From NCBI RefSeq assembly GCF_030687295.1, contig NZ_CP117425.1:2050001-2114000 (forward strand): DNA of 64,000 nt, given 5' to 3'. This document shows positions 47,336 through 57,108 of the stretch, one piece after another (within the stretch, counting starts at the first letter, position 1; the number at the start of each line of letters is the position of its first letter). The translations under genes were made by a program, and so were the position numbers. Source of the stretch: Pseudomonas beijingensis. GTDB lineage: Bacteria; Pseudomonadota; Gammaproteobacteria; Pseudomonadales; Pseudomonadaceae. The notes beneath the pieces were generated by a model. That model had not been told where the DNA came from and made no database searches. It saw only the letters and a program-made list of their open reading frames with translations.

Positions 47336-50300
47336 ATGAATAGAGTTTACCGAGTCGTCTGGAATGCCGTGATGGGCGCGTGGCAGGTGGCATCCGAGTT
47401 GGTCAAAAGCCAAGGCAAAGACAAAAGCCGTCAATCCCTCAGCCTCGTCATCGGCGTGGGCAGTGGCGTCTTCGCCTCGGTCGCCGCGGCGGGAGGGTTG
47501 CCTTCCGGCGGCAATATCGTGGCGGGTAACGGCAGCGTTCATCAGAACGGCAACAACATGGCCATTCATCAGGGCAGCGATAAGCTCGCCATTGACTGGC
47601 AGAGCTTTTCCATCGGCAAAGGCAACACCGTCCAGTTTTTCCAGCCTGGCGCGGCGTCCGTCGCGTTGAACCGCGTGTTGGGCTCGGATGTGTCGGTGAT
47701 CCAGGGTGCACTGAAAGCCAACGGCAAAGTGTTCCTGGTCAACCCCAACGGCGTGCTGTTTACCCCCAGCGCGCAGGTTGATGTCGGCGGTCTGGTGGCC
47801 TCCACGCTCAACCTATCCACAGAAGATTTCCTCGCCGGCAACTACCGTTTCAGTGGCGACAGCGCCGCCTCGGTGGTCAACCAGGGCAACATCAATGCCG
47901 CACAGGGCGGCACCATTGCCCTGATCGCGGCAAAAATCGTCAACGAAGGCAACATCACCGCGCACAAGGGCAATGTGCTGCTGGGCGCCGGTCGTGTCGT
48001 GACGCTCGACTTGGGCGGGCCGGTGCAGCTGGAAGTCAAAGAAGGCGCGCTCCAAGCGTTGATCGAAAACGGCGGCGCCATTCGTGCCGACGCCGGCAGA
48101 ATCCTGCTGACCGCTCGTGCCGCGGAAACCCTGGCGAGTACCGTCATCAACAACACCGGTTTGATCGAAGCCCGTTCCCTGGATATCGGTGAAAACGGCC
48201 TGGTCACGCTGATGGGCGACCAGGGCGGTGTGCAAGTTGCTGGGCGTATCGATGTGTCCTCCGATACCGGCAAGGGCGGCAAGATCGTCGTGACCGGGGA
48301 TCGTGTGGCGATCAAGGGCGGCGCTGAGCTCGACGCCACCGGGGCCAAGGGCGGCGGTGAGATTTATGTGGGCGGGAGCTGGCAAGGCAAGGATCCTGCG
48401 ATCAAACAGGCCAGCCAGACCACCATTGCCGCTGGTGCCGTGCTCGATGCGTCGGCGACCGACAACGGCAAGGGCGGCACCGTGGTGGCCTGGTCCGACG
48501 TCAAGAAGCCGGGCAGCGTGACCCGCGTGGACGGCACGCTGAAAGCCACCGGCGGTGCCAAGGGCGGCGACGGCGGCAAGATCGAGACCAGCGGCGCCAA
48601 GCTGGCGGTGAGCAAAGCCGCCGATGCTTCAGCCAAAAACGGCAAGGGCGGCTTGTGGTTGCTCGATCCGGACAGCGTCACGGTGGGGCCGGGTAACGGA
48701 GGGTTGACGGGCGGCACCAATGGCACAGACGCCACGGTTGGCTTCAACGCAATCGATACGGCCCTGGCCGGCGGCACCGATGTGGCGATCAAGGCCGACA
48801 ACAGCATCCACTGGAACGGCGACTACACCCCGACGAGCATCAGCGGCGAGCGGACGCTGACCTTGCAGTCCGGACACAACGACGTTGGAACGGGCCGCTA
48901 CGTCTTCGGCAATATTTTCCTCAACGGTGACATCGACGCCAGTGGCGCGGGCAACGGCAACAGCCTGGCGTTGATCTTCAACGGCAAGATGGCGCTGAAC
49001 ACCGACGTCAGTTTGAAGAGCAACGGTGGCAACGTCGTGTTTGCCGGCGTGGTGGATTCCGATGCGGTGGCCAACAATCGCCAACTGCGCGTCGACGCCG
49101 GTTCGGGCTCGATCATCTTCAGCGACATGGTCGGCGGTAACAGTGCGCTGGGTGCTCTGTACGCGACCACCAGCGGCGCCGGCAAGACGTTTATCAACGG
49201 CGCGAAAGTCTTCACCAGCGGCGAGCAGGTCTACACCGGTGCCGTTGAACTGGGCACTTCGCAGTTCTTGAACGCCGACTTCGAAAACGGCCTGGTCGGG
49301 TGGAAGACGTCCATCGCCCAGTTCTTCACCGGCGTCACCGTGGTGGAGGGCGTGGTGTCGCCGGATGACCCGACGTTGCCGACAACTTCGCCAACCAATG
49401 GCAATGCGCCGAGCGTTTCGCCTGGCGACCAAGGCGACATGAACTACAAACCCCTCACCCCGGTCGCCGCTGCGGGCCAGGGCAAGGACGGCGGCGCTGC
49501 GCTGCTGCTGGGTACCGAGAACAACTCCAACTGCCTCAACGCACCCGCCGGCTGCATCATGCGCGGCCCTTCGGTGGTGAGTGAGGGCACGGTCTCCCTG
49601 GCGGCGGGGGAATCGGTCAGTTTCGATTACAAACCGGTCGCGGGCGGCGATACCTACGATGTCTTCGGCTATCTGTTGAACGTCAACACCGGCGAATACC
49701 AAATCATCCTGAACGAAACGGGTAACGGTACCGGCGCGGTGAATTGGCAAACCCATACGGCAACGGCTGATAGGGCCGGCACGTACAAGTTCGTGTTCGT
49801 CTCGGGCAGTTTCGACCAGACCGCGGGCAAGCAGGTCGGTGGCTCGCTGTACGTCGACAACATCAAGACCAACACCTCGGGCAGCAAGGGCCTGCAAGGC
49901 AGTTCCATCACCTTCAACGGCAGCCTCAACAGTACCGACAACAACCTGGCCATCAAGGCCGACGACATCAACTTCAACGGCGGCGCCGGCAGCGTCACCG
50001 GCAACGGTTCAATTGCCCTCGAGACCAACACCCCGAGCAAAGACATTGCCGTGGGCGGCAGCACCGGCGATGCCCCTGGTTCGTTGGAACTGACCGGCAC
50101 CGACATCAACGCCTTGGGCGATGGGTTTACCTCGGTCAAGATTGGCGGCACGGACATGACCGGTGATATCAGCATCATCGAAGCGACCCGGATCAACGAC
50201 AACCTTATCCTCGATGCCGGTACCGGCAACATCCACATCAATGACCAACTGACCGTGGCGGACGCACCGGGCACCGGTAACGATGACAACAAACCGGCGC

Positions 50301-53300
50301 CGGTCCTGGCGTTGCAAAGCAATGGCGGCAAGATCGACCAGACCGCCGGCGGTGCCATTGTCGCCGATGGCCTGGTGCTGCTGGGGGATGGCGCCGTTCA
50401 TGACCTCGACGACGCGGCCAACGACGTCAACACGATCGCCAGCGACACCGGCACGGTCAGCTTTGCCGATGTCGATGACCTGACCGTCGGCGTGGTGACC
50501 ATTCCCGATAGCCAGACCCCGGCAAACCCCCAAGGCGTGCCGGTCGCCGGCATGACCCAGACCGGCGACCTGAACCTGGTCGCGGATAAACTCACGGTCG
50601 GCCAGGCCTTGCTCACCCAAGGCGATACCAGCCTGAGCGCCGACGAAATCGATCTCGCCGCGAGCGTTGCCGGTGGCGGCAGTCTCACCCTGAAACAGAA
50701 GACCGATGGCCTGGATATTCACCTGGGCGGCAGCGATGACCCGGAAGTGACTGGGCCTAACGATCCGTTGGTGCTGTCCGACGCTGACCTGGCCAATATC
50801 CAGGATGGCTTCGACAAGGTCACCATCGGCAACGACAAGACGCGCAACATCACCGTCGACGATGAAGGCGCGACGTTCAAGGACGATCTGGCCTTGATCG
50901 CCAACGGCGTCCTGGACCTGCTGGGCGATCTTGCGCTCAAGGATCCTGAGGGCACCGACGAAGACGGCACCACCGGCAAGGGCCTGACCCTGAGCGTCGA
51001 CGCGGGCAAAGGTGCGACCCAGGCAACGGGCGCGACCATCACCGCAGACGAACTGGCCCTGCGCGGTGAAGGTGATTTCAATCTGGGCAACGGTGGGCAT
51101 GACGTAGGCGTCATCGCTGCTGATGTCGGCAGCCTGAAATTCACCGGCAACGGCAACCTGACGGTGGGCGTCGTGGACGGCACCGTGGGGATTACGTCCG
51201 ATGAGGCGGTCACCCTGAAAACCGATCACGACCTGACGTTGGCAAAAGGCATCACCATCGAAAATGGCCCACGCGATGACGTCAGTCAGGGGCAAACCCG
51301 TGCCGACGACATCATCACTCTGGAGGTGGCGGGCAAAACCACTCAGTCCGGCGACGCCGGCGCCAAGCTCGATGCCAGCGGCCTGGTGCTGCTGGGCGGC
51401 AATTACGCGCTGGGCAACACCGGCAACGTGATTGGCGATATCGCCAGCGAGGCGGGCAAAGTCCAGTTCAACAACAGTGGGGACCTCAAGGTGGGCTCGC
51501 TGACCGCGACCCATGCCGACGGCACCCAGACAACCATCACCGGCGTGAACAACACCGGCGATGTGAGCATCGGCACCCAAGGCAATCTGGCGATCAACGA
51601 AGGGCTGGCGACCAGCGGCAACGTGTTCCTCAACGTCGATGGCAAGACCACCCAAAATGCCAAGGGCAACATCATTGCTGACGGTTTGGCCCTCAATGGC
51701 GGCGATTTCGAGTTGCGCAACAACGGCAACGTGGTTGGCGACATTGCCAGCGAGGCGGGCAAGGTCGCCTTTAACAACACCGGCAACCTGAAGGTCGGCA
51801 CACTGACTGAAACCGATGGCGACGGCAACGTGGTCAAGACCACCACCGGCGTGAACAATACCGGCGACGTGAGCATTGGCACCGTCGGGGATCTGGCGAT
51901 CAACGAAGGGCTGGCCACCAGCGGCAACGTGTTCCTCAACGTTGATGGCAAGACCACTCAGGACGGCAACGGAAACATTACCGCCGACGGCGTGGCCCTC
52001 AACGGCGGCGACTTCGAGTTGCGCAACAACGGCAACGTGGTGGGTGACATCGCCAGCGAGGCGGGCAAGGTCGCGTTCAACAACACCGGCAACCTGAAGG
52101 TCGGCACGCTGACCGAAACCGATGGCAACGGCAACGTGGTCAAGACCACCACCGGCGTGAACAACACTGGCGACGTGAGCATTGGCACCGTCGGGGATCT
52201 GGCGATCAACGAAGGGCTGGCCACCAGCGGCAACGTGTTCCTCAACGTCGACGGCAAGACCACCCAAAATGCCAAGGGCAACATCACGGCTGACGGTTTG
52301 GCCCTCAACGGCGGCGACTTCGAGTTGCGCAACAAAGGCAACGTGGTGGGCGACATCGCCAGCGAGGCAGGCAAGGTTGCGTTCAACAACACCGGTAATC
52401 TGAAGGTCGGCACGCTGACTGAAACCGATGGCGACGGCAACCTGATCAAGACCACCACCGGCGTGAACAACACCGGCGACGTCAGCATCGGCACCGAGGG
52501 CAACCTGGCGATCAACGAAGGGCTGGCAACCAGCGGCAACGTCTTCCTCAATGTCGATGGCAAGACCACCCAGGACAGCAACGGCAACATCACCGCCGAT
52601 GGCTTGGCCCTCAACGGCGGCGACTTCGAGTTGCGCAACAACGGCAACGTGGTCGGCGATATTGCCAGTGAGGCGGGCAAGGTTGCGTTCAACAACACCG
52701 GCAACCTCAAGGTCGGCACGCTGACCGAAACCGATGGCAACGGTAACGTGGTCAAGACCACCACCGGCGTGAACAACACCGGCGACGTGAGCATTGGCAC
52801 CGTCGGGGATCTGGCGATCAACGAAGGGCTGGCCACCAGCGGCAACGTGTTCCTCAACGTCGACGGCAAGACCACCCAAAATGCCAAGGGCAACATCACG
52901 GCTGACGGTTTGGCCCTCAACGGCGGCGACTTCGAGTTGCGCAACAAAGGCAACGTGGTGGGCGACATCGCCAGCGAGGCAGGCAAGGTTGCGTTCAACA
53001 ACACCGGTAATCTGAAGGTCGGCACGCTGACTGAAACCGATGGCAACGGCAACCTGGTCAAGATCACCACCGGCGTGAACAACACCGGCGACGTGAGCAT
53101 TGGCACCGCCGGGGATCTGGCGATCAACGAAGGGCTGGCCACCAGCGGCAACGTGTTCCTCAACGTTGATGGCAAGACCAGCCAAAACGCCAAAGGCAAC
53201 ATCACCGCTGACGGTTTGGCCCTCAACGGTGGCGACTTCGAGTTGCGCAACAACGGCAACGTGGTGGGTGATATCGCCAGCAAGGCGGGCAAGGTTGCGT

Positions 53301-54970
53301 TCAACAACACTGGCAACCTGAAGGTCGGCACGCTGACTGAAATCGATGGCAACGGCAACCTGGTCAAGACCACCACCGGCGTGAACAACACCGGCGACGT
53401 CAGCATCGGAACCCAAGGCAACCTGGCGATCAACGAAGCCCTGGGCACCAGCGGCAACGTGTTCCTTAACGTCGATGGCAAGACCACCCAGAACGCGAAG
53501 GGCAACATCACCGCCGACGGTCTGGCCCTCAACGGTGGCGACTTCGAGTTGCGCAACAACGGCAACATCGTGGGTGATATCGCCAGCAAGGCGGGCAAGG
53601 TCGCGTTCAACAACACCGGCAACCTCAAGGTCGGCACGCTGACTGAAACCGATGGCAACGGCAACCTGATCAAGACCACCGGTGTGAACAACACTGGCGA
53701 TGTGAGCATCGGCACCCAAGGCAACCTGGCGATCAACGAAGCGCTGGCCACCAGTGGCAACGTGTTCCTCAACATCGATGGCAAGACTACCCAAAACGCC
53801 AAAGGCAACATCACCGCCGATGGCCTGGCGCTCAAGGGCGGTAATTTCGACCTGCGCAACGCCAGCAACTGGGTCGGCGATATCGCCAGCCGCGCGAAGG
53901 ATGTCAGCTTCGTCAACCGCAGTGACGTCACCGTCGGCAGGCTGACCGAGAGGGCACTGGACGGCACCCAGCTGGATCAGATCGTCGGCATTGGCAACAC
54001 CGGCAAAGTCCAAGTGGTGACGACCACCGGTAACATCACCCTGGCCGAGAACGTCAGCACCACCAGCAACGCCTCCGATGCGATCGTGCTCAACGCCGGT
54101 CAATCCGCTTCGGCGGGCGTGGCTGCGGGCGGCGACGTGAAGGCTGGCGCGGGCGTGACGGTGTCCACCGGCGCCGGCGGCCGGGCGGTGATCTACACCG
54201 GTAGCCTCGCTGGCAGCACCCGCGTGGTGGATGTGGTCGGCAGTGGCAGCGGCAATTTCCGCTACAACAGTGACGAGCAGCAGAGCAATTTCGGCAGGGC
54301 ATTGGGCAGCACCGGCGTTCATGCCGTGTACCGCGAGCAACCTGTCCTGGTGGTGTCCACGAACGGTTCGACCACCCAGACCAAGCCATTCGATGGCCAA
54401 ACCACGTTCAACGGTGGCGGTATAGCCGGTTATGACGCCAATGGTCTGTGGAACGGCGACACCAAGCAGATGCTCGGCAACCCACTGTACTCGGTTGGGA
54501 CGCAAGGCCCGGGCTCGCACCTGATCAACATCGGCGGGCTGGCTGACCTGGGTTACCTGATCGTGAGCAACCCGGCCAACGCCAACCTGACCGTGACGCC
54601 GTCCGTTGATTACGACGCCGTCCGGCAGAGCGTCGCCGATGCAACCCGCGTCGGCGCGCAGGTGACTTCGCCGCATGCGCCGGAGCTCAACCCGGCCCAG
54701 CCGAAACCGGCTGACTGGTCTGACTACGGGGTCGACGACGGTGGTTTGTTGCTGGTGGACCAGGGCGGTAATCGTGCGAACGGCGCTGGCAATGGCGACG
54801 GCGATTCGGCTGCCCAGGCCGAGAGCGCCGACAGCGAGCGGGAACTGGCCGGGAACGTCTGCGCCGATGGCGGTGTATCGGGTGGAAGCGCCTGTGCGGC
54901 CTACCCGCCGCAGACCGTATTCGTGGTGCGCGGTGGTGTGCGCTTGCCGAGTCTGGCCATGCGTCCCTGA
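47336..54970 (+). CDS. Two-partner secretion exoprotein (TpsA), filamentous haemagglutinin/HMW-like adhesin
   Basis: Very large secreted or surface protein of 2544 residues. The extended signal region MNRVYRVVWNAVMGAWQVAS is the ESPR type. The TPS secretion domain follows (about 55-300), with FFQPGAASVALNRVLG and NPNGVLFTPSAQVDVGGLVA. A possible jelly-roll insert lies at about 646-845 (NADFENGLVGWK to YVDNIK). Eight repeats of about 102 residues occupy 1363-2176. The C-terminus has a Cys pair (NVCADGG...SACAAYPP) like the surface-anchoring end of HMW1. No CDI-type toxin end is seen. It is secreted by the downstream TpsB. Confidence 0.92.
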   Translation: MNRVYRVVWNAVMGAWQVASELVKSQGKDKSRQSLSLVIGVGSGVFASVAAAGGLPSGGNIVAGNGSVHQNGNNMAIHQGSDKLAIDWQSFSIGKGNTVQFFQPGAASVALNRVLGSDVSVIQGALKANGKVFLVNPNGVLFTPSAQVDVGGLVASTLNLSTEDFLAGNYRFSGDSAASVVNQGNINAAQGGTIALIAAKIVNEGNITAHKGNVLLGAGRVVTLDLGGPVQLEVKEGALQALIENGGAIRADAGRILLTARAAETLASTVINNTGLIEARSLDIGENGLVTLMGDQGGVQVAGRIDVSSDTGKGGKIVVTGDRVAIKGGAELDATGAKGGGEIYVGGSWQGKDPAIKQASQTTIAAGAVLDASATDNGKGGTVVAWSDVKKPGSVTRVDGTLKATGGAKGGDGGKIETSGAKLAVSKAADASAKNGKGGLWLLDPDSVTVGPGNGGLTGGTNGTDATVGFNAIDTALAGGTDVAIKADNSIHWNGDYTPTSISGERTLTLQSGHNDVGTGRYVFGNIFLNGDIDASGAGNGNSLALIFNGKMALNTDVSLKSNGGNVVFAGVVDSDAVANNRQLRVDAGSGSIIFSDMVGGNSALGALYATTSGAGKTFINGAKVFTSGEQVYTGAVELGTSQFLNADFENGLVGWKTSIAQFFTGVTVVEGVVSPDDPTLPTTSPTNGNAPSVSPGDQGDMNYKPLTPVAAAGQGKDGGAALLLGTENNSNCLNAPAGCIMRGPSVVSEGTVSLAAGESVSFDYKPVAGGDTYDVFGYLLNVNTGEYQIILNETGNGTGAVNWQTHTATADRAGTYKFVFVSGSFDQTAGKQVGGSLYVDNIKTNTSGSKGLQGSSITFNGSLNSTDNNLAIKADDINFNGGAGSVTGNGSIALETNTPSKDIAVGGSTGDAPGSLELTGTDINALGDGFTSVKIGGTDMTGDISIIEATRINDNLILDAGTGNIHINDQLTVADAPGTGNDDNKPAPVLALQSNGGKIDQTAGGAIVADGLVLLGDGAVHDLDDAANDVNTIASDTGTVSFADVDDLTVGVVTIPDSQTPANPQGVPVAGMTQTGDLNLVADKLTVGQALLTQGDTSLSADEIDLAASVAGGGSLTLKQKTDGLDIHLGGSDDPEVTGPNDPLVLSDADLANIQDGFDKVTIGNDKTRNITVDDEGATFKDDLALIANGVLDLLGDLALKDPEGTDEDGTTGKGLTLSVDAGKGATQATGATITADELALRGEGDFNLGNGGHDVGVIAADVGSLKFTGNGNLTVGVVDGTVGITSDEAVTLKTDHDLTLAKGITIENGPRDDVSQGQTRADDIITLEVAGKTTQSGDAGAKLDASGLVLLGGNYALGNTGNVIGDIASEAGKVQFNNSGDLKVGSLTATHADGTQTTITGVNNTGDVSIGTQGNLAINEGLATSGNVFLNVDGKTTQNAKGNIIADGLALNGGDFELRNNGNVVGDIASEAGKVAFNNTGNLKVGTLTETDGDGNVVKTTTGVNNTGDVSIGTVGDLAINEGLATSGNVFLNVDGKTTQDGNGNITADGVALNGGDFELRNNGNVVGDIASEAGKVAFNNTGNLKVGTLTETDGNGNVVKTTTGVNNTGDVSIGTVGDLAINEGLATSGNVFLNVDGKTTQNAKGNITADGLALNGGDFELRNKGNVVGDIASEAGKVAFNNTGNLKVGTLTETDGDGNLIKTTTGVNNTGDVSIGTEGNLAINEGLATSGNVFLNVDGKTTQDSNGNITADGLALNGGDFELRNNGNVVGDIASEAGKVAFNNTGNLKVGTLTETDGNGNVVKTTTGVNNTGDVSIGTVGDLAINEGLATSGNVFLNVDGKTTQNAKGNITADGLALNGGDFELRNKGNVVGDIASEAGKVAFNNTGNLKVGTLTETDGNGNLVKITTGVNNTGDVSIGTAGDLAINEGLATSGNVFLNVDGKTSQNAKGNITADGLALNGGDFELRNNGNVVGDIASKAGKVAFNNTGNLKVGTLTEIDGNGNLVKTTTGVNNTGDVSIGTQGNLAINEALGTSGNVFLNVDGKTTQNAKGNITADGLALNGGDFELRNNGNIVGDIASKAGKVAFNNTGNLKVGTLTETDGNGNLIKTTGVNNTGDVSIGTQGNLAINEALATSGNVFLNIDGKTTQNAKGNITADGLALKGGNFDLRNASNWVGDIASRAKDVSFVNRSDVTVGRLTERALDGTQLDQIVGIGNTGKVQVVTTTGNITLAENVSTTSNASDAIVLNAGQSASAGVAAGGDVKAGAGVTVSTGAGGRAVIYTGSLAGSTRVVDVVGSGSGNFRYNSDEQQSNFGRALGSTGVHAVYREQPVLVVSTNGSTTQTKPFDGQTTFNGGGIAGYDANGLWNGDTKQMLGNPLYSVGTQGPGSHLINIGGLADLGYLIVSNPANANLTVTPSVDYDAVRQSVADATRVGAQVTSPHAPELNPAQPKPADWSDYGVDDGGLLLVDQGGNRANGAGNGDGDSAAQAESADSERELAGNVCADGGVSGGSACAAYPPQTVFVVRGGVRLPSLAMRP
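51422..53863 (+). repeat. Eight tandem 303/306-bp repeats inside the adhesin gene
   Basis: Units begin at 51422, 51725, 52031, 52337, 52643, 52949, 53255 and 53561, each encoding about 102 residues starting GNVVGDIASEAGKVAFNNTG. The first and last units are 303 bp, lacking one codon. Units 3 and 5 (52031 and 52643) look almost identical over long stretches, including the NAKGNITADGLALNGG part and the FELRNKGN end, showing recent copying. A degenerate ninth copy follows. Confidence 0.95.
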
Positions 54971-55067
54971 TCCCTGACATCCACCTTTTCATTTGAAGGA
55001 GCCCCTTGGCCGCGTCCCCGGACGCGGTCATGGGCTCAGGCAACCCGCATTATTCGAGACTTATCCA

Positions 55068-56732
55068 ATGCATAACAAACTGATGTCCTGCGCCGCTGGT
55101 CTGGCGTTGTTGTCCACCTCCCAGGCCTGGGCGGCGACCCTGCCGACACGCCCGATCCCCGACGCCGGCCGTATCTTGCAGGAACTGCCGATTCCTCAGC
55201 AGGAGCTGCCGCAAAGCATTCGCCTGGATGTAGAGGCACCGCAACCGGCCCAGGAAAAAGTCGGCGGCGCCAAAGTCCAGCTCAACGCCGTCCGGTTCAC
55301 CGACAACACCCGCATCGACGAGGCCAGCCTGCAACGCGTCGTCGCCCCGGCCATCGGTCAGGCCCTTGACCTGGATGAGCTGCGGGAAGTGGCCCGGCAG
55401 GTCACGCTTTACTACCGCGAGCAAGGCTACCCGTTTGCCCGTGCCTACTTGCCGGCCCAGCGCATGGCCAACGGCGAGCTGACCATTGCGGTCATTGAAG
55501 GCCGTTATGGGAAAGTCACCGCTGCCACCGACGATGCGAAACTGGCTGCGCAGGCGCAGCCCTTCCTGGACGACTTGAAGCCGGGCGAGGTGATCGAGCG
55601 TGACCGGCTGGAGCGCAGCATATTGGTACTGTCTGACTTGCCGGGCGTGGCTGTTCGCCCGGTTATCCGGCCGGGTGAGGCGCTCGGTACGGGCGATCTT
55701 GATGCCAAAGTGAGCAAAACCGAGGCCTTTGAGGGCAAGGCCACGCTGGACAACCATGGCAACCGCTATTCGGGGCGCAACCGCCTGACGGTACAAGGTG
55801 ACTGGAACAGCCCGTTAATGCTGGGCGACAGGCTCAGCGCCGCGGTGATGGCGACCGATGAGGAACTGTATTTCGGTAGCCTCGGCTACTCGATGCCATT
55901 GGGCACGTCTGGCCTGCGCGGCAACGTGGGTTACGCCCAAAGCGCTTATGACCTGGGCGCCGAATTCGCCGACCTGGGGGCGACCGGCACCGCCGAGGTC
56001 AGCAGCATCGGCCTGAGTTATCCGCTCCTGCGCAGCAACCAGGCGAACGTCATGTTGGCCGGGCAATACCAACACAAGGACCTTGAGGATAAGTACGAAG
56101 TGCTTGGCCTCAGCTTTGAAAAAAGCAGCAACACGCTGCCCATCAGTTTGCAATTCGATGTGAGGGACACCTTGTTCGGCGGCGGCATCACCTACGGCGG
56201 CGCGACGCTGACCTACGGTGACCTGAAGCTGGATTCGGCCCTGCGCGAGGGCGATCGCCAGACTGCCCAGACCGAGGGCCAGTTCAGCAAAGTGAACGTC
56301 GACCTTGCCCGTCTGCAAGCGCTGCCCGCCAACTTCACGCTTTTCGCCCGCGTCCTCGGCCAATGGAGCAATGACAACCTGGACTCTTCCGAAGATTTCA
56401 GCCTCGGCGGCATTGATGGCGTGCGGGCTTATCCCCAAAGCGAAGCCTCGGGCGACGAAGGCATGCTGACCCAGATCGAACTTCGCTACCCGATCGACAA
56501 ACTCACGCCTTACCTGTTCTGGGATGCCGGTAAAGTGCGCATCAACCACAACGAGTGGGCCGATGAGGAAAATACCCGCAGCATCTCCGGCGGCGGTGTG
56601 GGGTTACGTGCTCAATACGGCCAGATTTCGTTCGATGCAACGGTCGCGTGGCGCCACTCTGGCGGTGAAGCGCAGAGCGATACCCGCCAGGAAAACCCTC
56701 AATTGCTGGCTCAGATCGGTTACCAGTTCTAA
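55068..56732 (+). CDS. Two-partner secretion transporter TpsB (ShlB/FhaC family)
   Basis: Outer-membrane Omp85-type channel that secretes the TpsA protein upstream. It has 554 residues from the ATG at 55068, with signal peptide (LMSCAAGLALLSTSQAWAA), a proline-rich linker, POTRA domains (AVRFTDNTRIDEASLQRVVA; VTLYYREQGYPFARAYLPAQ) and a 16-strand barrel with the conserved loop region SLGGIDGVRAYPQSEASGDE (the VRGY-like motif reads VRAY). It ends in Phe. The gene lies 98 bases after TpsA and is likely cotranscribed. Confidence 0.94.
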   Translation: MHNKLMSCAAGLALLSTSQAWAATLPTRPIPDAGRILQELPIPQQELPQSIRLDVEAPQPAQEKVGGAKVQLNAVRFTDNTRIDEASLQRVVAPAIGQALDLDELREVARQVTLYYREQGYPFARAYLPAQRMANGELTIAVIEGRYGKVTAATDDAKLAAQAQPFLDDLKPGEVIERDRLERSILVLSDLPGVAVRPVIRPGEALGTGDLDAKVSKTEAFEGKATLDNHGNRYSGRNRLTVQGDWNSPLMLGDRLSAAVMATDEELYFGSLGYSMPLGTSGLRGNVGYAQSAYDLGAEFADLGATGTAEVSSIGLSYPLLRSNQANVMLAGQYQHKDLEDKYEVLGLSFEKSSNTLPISLQFDVRDTLFGGGITYGGATLTYGDLKLDSALREGDRQTAQTEGQFSKVNVDLARLQALPANFTLFARVLGQWSNDNLDSSEDFSLGGIDGVRAYPQSEASGDEGMLTQIELRYPIDKLTPYLFWDAGKVRINHNEWADEENTRSISGGGVGLRAQYGQISFDATVAWRHSGGEAQSDTRQENPQLLAQIGYQF

Positions 56733-56776
56733 CTGCTTCAAGGCCAGCTGACGGTTGTAATGCTGTACACAAACCC

Positions 56777-56808
56777 CGTGGCGAGGGAGCAAGCTCCCTC
56801 GCCACGGT
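56777..56808. terminator. Perfect 15-bp hairpin after TpsB (REP-like)
   Basis: CCGTGGCGAGGGAGC and its exact complement are separated by only AA; TTT follows on the + strand. It matches the core of the GTGGCGAGGGAGC repeat family, so it is a single REP that may also terminate the adhesin transcript. The remaining 300 bases before the next gene show nothing recognisable. Confidence 0.75.
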
Positions 56809-57108
56809 TTAAGTGAACGGCTTTAACCACTTTGGCCATCCGCTATCAAATGGGCTCGCCTGGGCTTTTCCGGGCACGGCCACCTCTTGTCCAATATCCC
56901 TCGCCATACGCCGCTGCGCCCCGCCGATAACATCCCGCCGCTGTGGACGCCACAGGCGGAACGACCGTTTATCGCCCATTAAAAATTTGATAGCTTCAGT
57001 TCTCGCTCTACCTGCCGCTATATCGACTTGTTGCCGGCCCGATATGTGATTCCTTGCCTGGCAATTTCGCGACAGTGACCTGGCTAAACACAACAAGAGA
57101 CCTGGCGA

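Noticed and set aside
50009..54676. A stop-free minus-strand frame of more than 1500 codons opposite the adhesin gene
   Set aside because: It mirrors the GC-rich repeat coding of the + strand, has no ribosome site, signal or known domain, and its repeats are simply the antisense of the adhesin repeats.
54600..54970. Contact-dependent inhibition toxin at the adhesin C-terminus with an immunity gene downstream
   Set aside because: There is no VENN-type junction, no separate toxin-like tail and no small gene between TpsA and TpsB; the end looks like an HMW1-type anchor.
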